Shown here: positions 28,145-36,386 of the stretch, one piece after another
Layout: each line of letters opens with the position of its first letter
Numbering within the stretch: position 1 is the stretch's first letter
NCBI RefSeq assembly: GCF_000819845.1
Contig: NZ_CDCG01000037.1
Span: 613,313 to 677,312 of the forward strand
Length of the DNA stretch: 64,000 nt
Origin: Aeromonas enteropelogenes
GTDB lineage: Bacteria; Pseudomonadota; Gammaproteobacteria; Enterobacterales; Aeromonadaceae
Direction of reading: 5' to 3'
The notes under the pieces: model-generated
What the model was told of the DNA's origin: nothing
What the model saw: only the letters and a program-made list of their open reading frames with translations
Databases searched by the model: none
Made by a program: the position numbers and the translations under genes

Positions 28145-29575
28145 ATGCCCGTAAAAGACACCCGACAAGTCGTTACCCAAGCCCTGCAGCGGCTTGGCTA
28201 TGCCCTGCTGCTGCCCGTCTCCATCTTGCCGGTGGCGGCCCTGGTCTATCGACTCGGGCAACCCGATGCGCTGGACATGGCCGTGCTCTCTCTCACCGGT
28301 CAGGCGATCTTCAGCCAGATGCCGCTCATCTACGCAGTGGCCATCGCCTTTGGCCTGAGCCGGCAGGGGGAAGGCACCCAGGCACTGGCCGGGGCGGTAA
28401 ACTTCCTGCTGCTCAGCACCGCCTTCAACACCCTGGCCCCGAATCTTCATGCGGACATGATCTGCGGCCTGCTGGCGGGGCTGACCACCGCCATCATCTA
28501 TCCCTGGGTCCGTCAGCAACAAACACGGCCTGGCTGGCTACGCTTCGCCCGGGGTGAATTCCCCAGCCTGCTCTGCTCGGCGCTGGCCTGCCTGCTTATC
28601 GCCCTGCCATTGTCACTCTTGTGGCCACCGCTGGAACGTGGCCTCACCCTGCTCACCTCCGAGCTGCTCACCACGCCACTCGGGGCCTTCTGTTACGGCA
28701 CCCTCAACCGGCTGCTGATCCCCCTCGGCCTGCATCAGGTGCTGGGCAGCGTCATCGGCCTTGGCGAAAGCAACCTGCAGGCACTGGCCAGTGCCCAGCC
28801 GCTGCACGAAGGGTATGTGGCGGGGCTCTATCCCATCATCATGTTCGGTCTACCGGGTGCCTGTTTCGCCATCTGGCTCCATCGCCAGCGGATGCGGCGG
28901 CTGCCGCAGGGTGGGCTGCTGCTCACCCTGGCGCTAACCTCGGCGCTGGTGGGGATCACCGAACCCATCGAGTTTCTGTTTGCCTTCACCGCCCCCTGGC
29001 TGTTTCTGGCCCACGCCCTGATGACCGGGCTGTCGCTGGCGGTGTGCAGCAGCCTCGGTATCAAGGTGGGCAGTTACTTCTCCGCCGGCCTGCTGGATCT
29101 GGTGCTGAGCTATCAGACGGGCGAACACAGCTTCTGGCTGATCCCGGTCGGCATTCTGTTCTTCGTCGCCTACACCCTGTTGTTTTACCAGTTGCTGGAA
29201 CGCTCGCCCCTCAGCATGCCGAGCAAGCCCATCGCCAGGGAACACTCACGGCTGGCGAGCGTGGCCCCCTCCGATCCCCAGATGCTGGCGATCCAGTACC
29301 TCAAGGTGCTGGGGGGCATGGACAACCTGCAGGCCATGAGCGTCTGCCTGACCCGCCTCAGCCTGCGGGTGCGCGACATCGAGCTGGTGGATCAATCCCG
29401 CTTTCTCGAGCTCGGTTGCCTCTCCTGGATCCAGCTCAACGATCATCAACTGGTGCTGGTACTGGGCCCCAGCGCCAACCTGATAGAGGGGCAGATCCGC
29501 ATGATGGCCGAACGCCAGTCCGTGCCCATCGGCCTCAAGCCCAATCAGGAGTCTGCCAGCCAGAGCGGCTGGTAA
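28145..29575 (+). CDS. PTS EIIBC component, glucose/N-acetylglucosamine family
   Basis: 476 residues: a membrane EIIC domain (about 10-360, around ten helices, with GITEPIEFLFAF near 282 and a GLPGACFAIWLH segment) joined to a C-terminal EIIB domain (about 385-460). The phospho-acceptor Cys is present in SVCLTRLSLRVRD, where the family has C-x-T-R-L. No EIIA domain or gene is nearby, so a shared glucose-type EIIA would be needed. The substrate is not predictable. Converges on the LysR gene with one base between stops. Confidence 0.85.
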   Translation: MPVKDTRQVVTQALQRLGYALLLPVSILPVAALVYRLGQPDALDMAVLSLTGQAIFSQMPLIYAVAIAFGLSRQGEGTQALAGAVNFLLLSTAFNTLAPNLHADMICGLLAGLTTAIIYPWVRQQQTRPGWLRFARGEFPSLLCSALACLLIALPLSLLWPPLERGLTLLTSELLTTPLGAFCYGTLNRLLIPLGLHQVLGSVIGLGESNLQALASAQPLHEGYVAGLYPIIMFGLPGACFAIWLHRQRMRRLPQGGLLLTLALTSALVGITEPIEFLFAFTAPWLFLAHALMTGLSLAVCSSLGIKVGSYFSAGLLDLVLSYQTGEHSFWLIPVGILFFVAYTLLFYQLLERSPLSMPSKPIAREHSRLASVAPSDPQMLAIQYLKVLGGMDNLQAMSVCLTRLSLRVRDIELVDQSRFLELGCLSWIQLNDHQLVLVLGPSANLIEGQIRMMAERQSVPIGLKPNQESASQSGW

Positions 29576-29576
29576 C

Positions 29577-30449
29577 TCAGGCGAACGGCAGACGCTCGGC
29601 CACGAAATCCATCAAGCTGCGCAGGGCGGGCGCCAGGTGTTCCCGGCTCGGGTAGATGAGGTAAAACGGATTGGTCGGGATGGGGATCATGGGCAGGATC
29701 TTCTGCAATTTCCCGCTGGCCAGCCCGCTCTCGCAGACATGCTGCGGCAACAGGGCAATTCCCCCGTCATGAAGCGCCAGCTCCCGCAGCGCCAGCAGGC
29801 TGTTGCTGACACAAGCTCCCTGCGGTCGCCAGCCCCCCTCCTGCAACGGCCACACCGGAAGAGCGGTGTGAACCAGACAGACATGGTGCGCCAGCTCGGC
29901 CAGCAGCTGCGGCATGCCGTGGCGCGCCAGATAACCGGGAGAGGCCACCAGATAACGGGCCACCTCGCCGATGCGCCAGCAGATGAGGCTGGAATCCTTT
30001 AGCGGCGCAGCCCGCAGCGCCAGATCGTACCCCTCCCTCACCAGATCCAGCTGCTCGTCACTCAGGGTCAGCTCCAGCACCACCTCGGGATAGAGGGCGC
30101 GAAACTCGGCCAAGATAGGACCAAGCAGCAAGGTGCCGGTCGCCTCGGGCGCAGTGATCCGCACCCGGCCGGCGGGAGCGCTGCGAAGCCGCGCCATCGC
30201 CAGATTGGCGCTGCGGGCCAGGGTCAGCAATCCGCGGCAGTGTTCTACATAAATCTCACCCTGAGGGGTCAGGCTGAGCCTGCGGGTGGTGCGCTGAAGC
30301 AACCGCACTCCGAGCTGTGACTCAAGCCGCGAGATCTTCTGGCTCACCGAGGATTTTGGCATGCCGAGCAGCTCGGCCGCCCGGGTAAAGCTGCCCTGCT
30401 CCACCACGGTGGCAAACAACCCCATCAATTCCAGTTCGACATTGTTCAT
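29577..30449 (-). CDS. LysR family transcriptional regulator
   Basis: 290 residues: N-terminal helix-turn-helix (about 18-38; SFTRAAELLGMPKSSVSQKISRLE, cited in part) and C-terminal effector domain from about 90. The helix and the RLLQRTTRRLSLTPQG wing resemble the CrgA/AaeR-type subgroup that often controls an adjacent divergent oxidoreductase. Divergent from the zinc-type oxidoreductase gene with 101 bases between starts, so that gene is the likely target. Confidence 0.92.
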   Translation of the reverse strand: MNNVELELMGLFATVVEQGSFTRAAELLGMPKSSVSQKISRLESQLGVRLLQRTTRRLSLTPQGEIYVEHCRGLLTLARSANLAMARLRSAPAGRVRITAPEATGTLLLGPILAEFRALYPEVVLELTLSDEQLDLVREGYDLALRAAPLKDSSLICWRIGEVARYLVASPGYLARHGMPQLLAELAHHVCLVHTALPVWPLQEGGWRPQGACVSNSLLALRELALHDGGIALLPQHVCESGLASGKLQKILPMIPIPTNPFYLIYPSREHLAPALRSLMDFVAERLPFA

Positions 30450-30550
30450 ATATTCAAACAGTCTTTACCAATTACCCATCTTAATCCGAATAATCAGACA
30501 GACTAGAGTGGCTGGCAATCCCCCCTCCAACCGATTTGAAAGGAACAGCC

Positions 30551-31561
30551 ATGAAAGCCATCGCCCTGACCCACTATCTGCCGAGCGATCATCCCCACTG
30601 CTTCATCGAAGCCAGCCTGCCCGAGCCGACGCCGGGCCCGCGGGATTTGCTGGTACGGGTCAATGCCACCTCCGTCAACCCAGTCGACACCAAGGTGCGC
30701 GCCCCCAAGGAGAAGGTCGAGAGCAGTCCCCGCGTGCTCGGTTGGGATGCCGTGGGCGAGGTTGTCGCCGTCGGCAGCGAGGTGACCCTGTTCAAGGCGG
30801 GCGACAGAGTCTGGTACGCCGGTGACATCAGCCGCCCCGGCAGCAACAGCGCTCTGCAACTGGTGGATGAACGCATCGCTGCCCTCGCCCCCACAACTCT
30901 GAGCGACGTGGAGGCCGCCGCCCTGCCGCTGACCGCCATCACCGCCTGGGAGGCCCTGTTCGAGCGCCTTGGCCTCACTCGCAAGAGCACTGGCCGGCTG
31001 CTCATCATCGGCGGCGCTGGCGGAGTGGGTTCCATCGCCATTCAGCTGGCCCGCCAGCTCACCGGCATGGAAGTGATCGCCACCGCCTCTCGCCCCGAGA
31101 CTCGCGACTGGTGCCAGCAGATGGGGGCCCATCAGGTAGTGAGTCATCACAGCCTGTCATCGGATCTGGCCGCCCTTGGCATCGAACAGGTGGACGCCAT
31201 CTTCTGCACCAATGCCACCGAGCAGCACTGGCAAGCCATGGCAGATCTCATTCGCCCGTTCGGTCACATCTGTACCATCGCCGAATCGAAAGATCCCTGG
31301 GATCTCTCCCTGCTCAAGAGCAAGAGCGCCACCTTCAGCCAGGAGTTCATGTTTACCCGCTCCCTGTTCCAGACCCCGGACATGATCGAGCAGCACAGGC
31401 TGCTGCAACAGGTTGCCACCCTGGTGGATCAGGGCGTGCTGAAGAGCACCCTGACCCACACGCTGCCCGAACTGACACCGGCCACCCTGGCCCGGGCCCA
31501 TGCAGAGCTGGAAGCCGGCCGCATGATGGGCAAGCTGGTGATCGATATGAGCGGCTTCTAG
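30551..31561 (+). CDS. zinc-type alcohol dehydrogenase-like / quinone oxidoreductase family protein
   Basis: 336 residues of the medium-chain dehydrogenase superfamily. N-terminal GroES-like domain (PGPRDLLVRVNATSVNPVDTK near 28-47) and a Rossmann domain with IIGGAGGVGSIAIQLARQL near 160. The catalytic zinc ligands of true alcohol dehydrogenases are not evident, placing it with NADPH:quinone-type oxidoreductases. Start at 30551 follows AAAGGAACAG. Divergent from a LysR gene that probably controls it. Physiological substrate unknown. Confidence 0.88.
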   Translation: MKAIALTHYLPSDHPHCFIEASLPEPTPGPRDLLVRVNATSVNPVDTKVRAPKEKVESSPRVLGWDAVGEVVAVGSEVTLFKAGDRVWYAGDISRPGSNSALQLVDERIAALAPTTLSDVEAAALPLTAITAWEALFERLGLTRKSTGRLLIIGGAGGVGSIAIQLARQLTGMEVIATASRPETRDWCQQMGAHQVVSHHSLSSDLAALGIEQVDAIFCTNATEQHWQAMADLIRPFGHICTIAESKDPWDLSLLKSKSATFSQEFMFTRSLFQTPDMIEQHRLLQQVATLVDQGVLKSTLTHTLPELTPATLARAHAELEAGRMMGKLVIDMSGF

Positions 31562-31680
31562 TCCCTTGGAGGTAAAAAACGCACCAAGCTGGGGTATTTT
31601 CACCAACGGCAAGCCCCATCAAGGCACAGGGCCGGTCGGTTGTCCGGCAATCAGGCGCGACATGATTGAAGAGATGACAT

Positions 31681-31710
31681 AAAAAAGGGGCCATTCCGTC
31701 GGAATGGCCC
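31681..31710 (-). terminator. orphan minus-strand terminator 1
   Basis: GGGCCATTCC (31688-31697) and GGAATGGCCC (31701-31710) form a perfect 10-bp stem; the preceding A run gives a U tail on the minus strand. The next minus-strand gene upstream is beyond prmA and ends with its own terminator. Confidence 0.75.
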
Positions 31711-31801
31711 TAAATACCTGAACATTGGGGTAACAATCACACACACATCCTTTGCAGGACAGATTGGCTTTTGCAGCTTGTGTGCCAATACGCCGTTTAT
31801 T

Positions 31802-31841
31802 GCAGACTTTCCCCTCTCTCCGACTATTCAAAGTCCCATGC
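31802..31841 (-). ncRNA. structured element copy B (candidate small RNA)
   Basis: GCA + GACTTT (31802-31810) pairs with AAAGTC + TGC (31830-31841). The block CGTTT..TGCA..GACTTTCCCCTCT and the block CTATTCAAAGTC..ATGCC are shared with copy A at 21583-21652, but the internal hairpins of copy A are missing here. Stem bases differ between copies while pairing is kept (GCAA/TTGC against GCA/TGC). Strand is uncertain. Confidence 0.4.
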
Positions 31842-31866
31842 CACTCTCACGCCATCGGTTTGAAAC

Positions 31867-31890
31867 AAAAAAAGCCACCCGAAGGTGGCC
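31867..31890 (-). terminator. orphan minus-strand terminator 2
   Basis: GCCACC (31874-31879) and GGTGGC (31884-31889) with loop CGAA, next to seven A at 31867-31873, giving UUUUUUU on the minus strand. A hairpin enclosed by TGACGG/CCGTCA lies just upstream on that strand (about 31896-31950). This looks like the end of a small RNA between here and prmA. Confidence 0.7.
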
Positions 31891-31973
31891 AAGCAATGAC
31901 GGAACTTTCCTAGAGCAAAGCATTCAGCGGGAACAGGTTGCTTCCCGTCACCCATTGGGGAATACATTAACCA

Positions 31974-31986
31974 TGCCAACTTGGCA
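31974..31986. repeat. palindrome TGCCAACTTGGCA
   Basis: Perfect 6+1+6 inverted repeat about 100 bases before prmA. Could be an operator or the loop arm of a candidate minus-strand RNA. Confidence 0.4.
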
Positions 31987-32084
31987 AAGTTGCCTTGCTC
32001 CACCACACCCCATGGGCAAACCACGACAGCAAAGCCCCATGATGGTAGAATCCCGCGGTTTCACATTTATGAAGAGTCGACGCC

Positions 32085-32963
32085 ATGCCCTGGATACAAA
32101 TTCGAATCAACGCCACTGCCAAGACCGCAGACAAGGTGAGCAACATGCTGCTGGGGCGTGGTGCCCAGGCGGTGACCTTTATGGATGCCAAGGATGTGCC
32201 CGTCTATGAACCCATGCCCGGCGAAACCCCGCTGTGGGGCGAGACCGAGGTGATGGGTCTGTTCGACGCCGAAACCGATCCGGCCCCCACCATCGCCTTC
32301 TTCCAGCAGATCTTCGGCGAGAACGTCGGCTACAAGGTCGAGCAGCTGGAAGACAAGGACTGGGTACGCGAGTGGATGGATCACTTCCACCCCATGCAGT
32401 TTGGCGAGAGGCTGTGGATCTGCCCGAGCTGGCGCGATGTGCCGGACCCCGAGGCGGTCAATGTCATGCTGGATCCGGGTCTGGCGTTCGGTACCGGTAC
32501 CCACCCCACCACGGCCCTCTGCCTGCAGTGGCTGGACGGGCTGGATCTGGCCGGCAAAACCGTGGTCGATTTCGGTTGTGGCTCCGGCATTCTCGGCATC
32601 GCCGCCCTGAAACTCGGCGCCGCCCGGGTGATCGGCATCGACATCGATCCGCAGGCCATCCAGGCCAGCCGTGACAACGCGATGCGCAACGGCGTCGCCG
32701 ACCAGATCGAGCTCTATCTGCCCGCCGAGCAACCGGAAGGGCTGCTGGCCGACGTGGTGGTCGCCAACATCCTGGCCGGCCCGCTACGTGAGCTGGCGCC
32801 GCTGATCGCCGGTCTGGGCAAGCCGGGCAGCCTGATGGCCCTCTCCGGCGTGCTGGAGAGCCAGGCCCCCGAGCTGGAGACTATCTACGGTCAGTGGTTC
32901 GAGATGGATCCGACCGCAGTGAAAGAGGAGTGGTGCCGCCTATCCGGCCGCAAACACGGCTGA
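32085..32963 (+). CDS. prmA: ribosomal protein L11 methyltransferase
   Basis: SAM-dependent methyltransferase that trimethylates L11 at several positions. 292 residues: N-terminal L11-recognition domain (about 1-60, [18 protein letters not shown]), linker with [25 protein letters not shown] (in part), and Rossmann methyltransferase domain with [15 protein letters not shown] near 137 and [16 protein letters not shown] near 162. In E. coli it follows panF and precedes dusB-fis; neither neighbour is kept here. Confidence 0.96.
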   Translation: MPWIQIRINATAKTADKVSNMLLGRGAQAVTFMDAKDVPVYEPMPGETPLWGETEVMGLFDAETDPAPTIAFFQQIFGENVGYKVEQLEDKDWVREWMDHFHPMQFGERLWICPSWRDVPDPEAVNVMLDPGLAFGTGTHPTTALCLQWLDGLDLAGKTVVDFGCGSGILGIAALKLGAARVIGIDIDPQAIQASRDNAMRNGVADQIELYLPAEQPEGLLADVVVANILAGPLRELAPLIAGLGKPGSLMALSGVLESQAPELETIYGQWFEMDPTAVKEEWCRLSGRKHG

Positions 32964-32989
32964 TAGCGAAAAGGCAGCATGACGACGAC

Positions 32990-33020
32990 AAGGGCACCTT
33001 CGGGTGCCCTTGTTCTATTT
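32990..33020 (+). terminator. prmA terminator
   Basis: AAGGGCACC (32990-32998) and GGTGCCCTT (33003-33011) with a TTCG tetraloop, followed by GTTCTATTT. Confidence 0.8.
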
Positions 33021-33160
33021 GCTCGCCTGCTCGCCCCCGTTTATCCACTCGCAATGCTGCTTCACACACCAGGACCAGGGAAAAACTTCATCGCGCAGAT
33101 GGCGTGGAGAGTGGCGGATATCAGGCCATGAGAATTGCCAGAACACGGCTGAAAACACCA

Positions 33161-33196
33161 TAAAAATAAAGCCCAATGTCACGAGGACGTTGGGCT
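33161..33196 (-). terminator. orphan minus-strand terminator 3
   Basis: AGCCCAATGTC (33170-33180) and GACGTTGGGCT (33186-33196) form an 11-bp stem with one G-T pair and loop ACGAG; TTTATTTTT follows on the minus strand. Confidence 0.65.
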
Positions 33197-33235
33197 GTTT
33201 AAAAAGGTGCTACGGAATTGCGACTCTCATCGCAG

Positions 33236-33261
33236 AAAAATTAGAAGGGATGCCCTTCTAA
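33236..33261 (-). terminator. orphan minus-strand terminator 4
   Basis: TTAGAAGGG (33241-33249) and CCCTTCTAA (33253-33261) form a perfect 9-bp stem with a 3-base loop; five A at 33236-33240 give a U tail on the minus strand only. Confidence 0.65.
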
Positions 33262-33284
33262 ACTGGCAGGGGGATATTAATGGA

Positions 33285-33300
33285 TGCGCAAACGTTTTAC
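33285..33300 (+). promoter_or_regulatory. isolated PurR-like box
   Basis: TGCGCAAACGTTTTAC contains CGCAAACGTTTT, a close match to the PurR consensus, but no recognisable gene starts nearby. Confidence 0.35.
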
Positions 33301-33427
33301 ATAGCTAAATACACCAGGATTGAGAGGCGTATCTCACTATTTAAAAAATTCCCTGCTACGGCCCGTCATCCCGATCTGCCCCCATTTATTTTCAGTGGCC
33401 ACTCTGGTTACTATCCGGAGTTTGCCC

Positions 33428-33454
33428 AAAAAAGCCCTGATGGATCAGGGCTTT
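33428..33454 (-). terminator. ydjA terminator
   Basis: AAAGCCCTGA (33431-33440) and TCAGGGCTTT (33445-33454) form a 10-bp stem; the extra A at 33428-33430 extend the U tail on the minus strand. Lies 30 bases past the ydjA stop. Confidence 0.8.
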
Positions 33455-33484
33455 GTCCGAGACTATCGAAGCAGAGTCAGCGAC

Positions 33485-34033
33485 TCAGAAACGGCGGACA
33501 TACTCGCCTAGGGGTAATTCACGCAGCTTGCGCGCCTCCAGCATGGGAGTGCCGAGATAGAGGAAGCCCACCAGCTGATCCTCTGCCCCCAGCCCCAATC
33601 CCTGGTTGATCTGCTCATCGAAGATGAACCAGCCGGAGCGCCAGATGCCGTTGAATCCCTGCGCCTGAGCCGCCATCTGCATCGCCATCAGGGCGCAACC
33701 GGCGGAGAGCTCCTGCTCCAGTTTCGGCACCTTGGGGTGTTCCTGATAACGGGTCGCGACGGCAACCACCAGCGGGGCCCTCAGCGGCGCCTCCTGACAC
33801 TTCCTGATGCTCTCTTCATCTTCACCCCGGCGGCGGGCAGCCTCTCCCAGCAGGGTACCGAGCCGCTCGCGCCCTTCCCCTTCAAACAGGATGAACTGCC
33901 AGGGGGTCAGGGTACCGTGATCCGGCGCCCGCAGCCCGGCCTTGAGAATATTGTCGAGCACCTCGCCGGCGGGCGCCGGCTCGGCCAGACGGCCACAGGA
34001 GTGGCGATTGAGCAACAGGGTAAGGGCATCCAT
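33485..34033 (-). CDS. ydjA: nitroreductase family protein YdjA
   Basis: 182-residue FMN-dependent nitroreductase-family protein, minimal version. It closely parallels E. coli YdjA: MDALTLLLNRHS start, RLAEPAP and GLRAPDHGTLTPWQF (FMN contacts) near 30-47, ELSAGCALMAMQMAAQAQGFNGIWRSG (in part) near 105-130, and GFLYLGTP near 160. Physiological substrate unknown. Has its own terminator and lies downstream of fadH on the same strand, separated by the fadH terminator. Confidence 0.92.
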   Translation of the reverse strand: MDALTLLLNRHSCGRLAEPAPAGEVLDNILKAGLRAPDHGTLTPWQFILFEGEGRERLGTLLGEAARRRGEDEESIRKCQEAPLRAPLVVAVATRYQEHPKVPKLEQELSAGCALMAMQMAAQAQGFNGIWRSGWFIFDEQINQGLGLGAEDQLVGFLYLGTPMLEARKLRELPLGEYVRRF

Positions 34034-34091
34034 GGGCAGTTCCTTGTCTGGGGCTATGATGGCGCTACCTTAGCACAGCGCAGAATGAAGA

Positions 34092-34114
34092 AAACCCCTG
34101 ATGCTCAGGGGTTT
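34092..34114 (-). terminator. fadH terminator
   Basis: AAACCCCTGA (34092-34101) and TCAGGGGTTT (34105-34114) form a 10-bp stem with a 3-base loop; TTTTCTTC follows on the minus strand. Confidence 0.8.
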
Positions 34115-34139
34115 ATGACGTGACCAAAGTGCCTGCTAC

Positions 34140-36215
<2,076 letters not shown>

Positions 36216-36222
36216 CTAGAGT

Positions 36223-36241
36223 AAAGAATCGAAAATTCTTT
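36223..36241. repeat. inverted repeat in fadH-sppA intergenic region
   Basis: AAAGAAT (36223-36229) and ATTCTTT (36235-36241) form a perfect 7-bp inverted repeat around CGAAA, directly beside the PsrA-like box. Possible second operator. Confidence 0.4.
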
Positions 36242-36243
36242 TT

Positions 36244-36257
36244 CAAACAAATGTTTG
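36244..36257. promoter_or_regulatory. PsrA-like palindrome upstream of fadH
   Basis: CAAACAAATGTTTG, flanked by T-rich sequence, fits the CAAAC-N4-GTTTG type site of the TetR-family fatty-acid regulator PsrA. It lies in the divergent fadH/sppA region, closer to fadH, which is a plausible PsrA-regulon member. Confidence 0.5.
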
Positions 36258-36386
36258 GACAATTTTTCAGCGCACAGCCGTGTCCTGAATCCCGGGCGCC
36301 GGATCCACCAGCCGGAAATGGCAATTTCGCCCCCAACTGGTTAATAATGGCCCCTCCTCCCCCATTAACAGGGCGATAACGCGACT

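Larger units (their letters stand above)
31562..32084. other. long non-coding region before prmA
   Basis: 523 bases with no convincing gene but rich in structure: two strong minus-strand terminators (31681-31710 and 31867-31890), structured element copy B (31802-31841), hairpins ATTGGC/GCCAAT and TCCT/AGGA between 31745 and 31790, and the palindrome TGCCAACTTGGCA at 31974-31986. No minus-strand gene feeds the terminators. A TAGAAT near 32046 may be the prmA -10 box. Confidence 0.5.
33021..33427. other. non-coding region with stacked minus-strand terminators
   Basis: Between the prmA terminator and the ydjA terminator. There are two further minus-strand terminators (33161-33196 and 33236-33261) and an isolated PurR-like box (33285-33300). 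A 109-codon plus-strand frame begins at 33280 behind AGGGGG, but it runs through the ydjA terminator and gene and has no recognisable content. dusB and fis, usual after prmA, are absent. Confidence 0.5.

Noticed and set aside
26510..28522. 670-codon minus-strand frame opposite panF
   Set aside because: Shadow; Gln/His/Asp-rich composition typical of reverse frames of membrane proteins.
31824..32024. 66-codon minus-strand frame before prmA
   Set aside because: Spans a strong terminator and hairpins; better explained as non-coding RNA.
33280..33609. 109-codon plus-strand frame with a good AGGGGG ribosome site
   Set aside because: Runs through the ydjA terminator and antisense into ydjA; Pro/Arg-rich tail has no family content.
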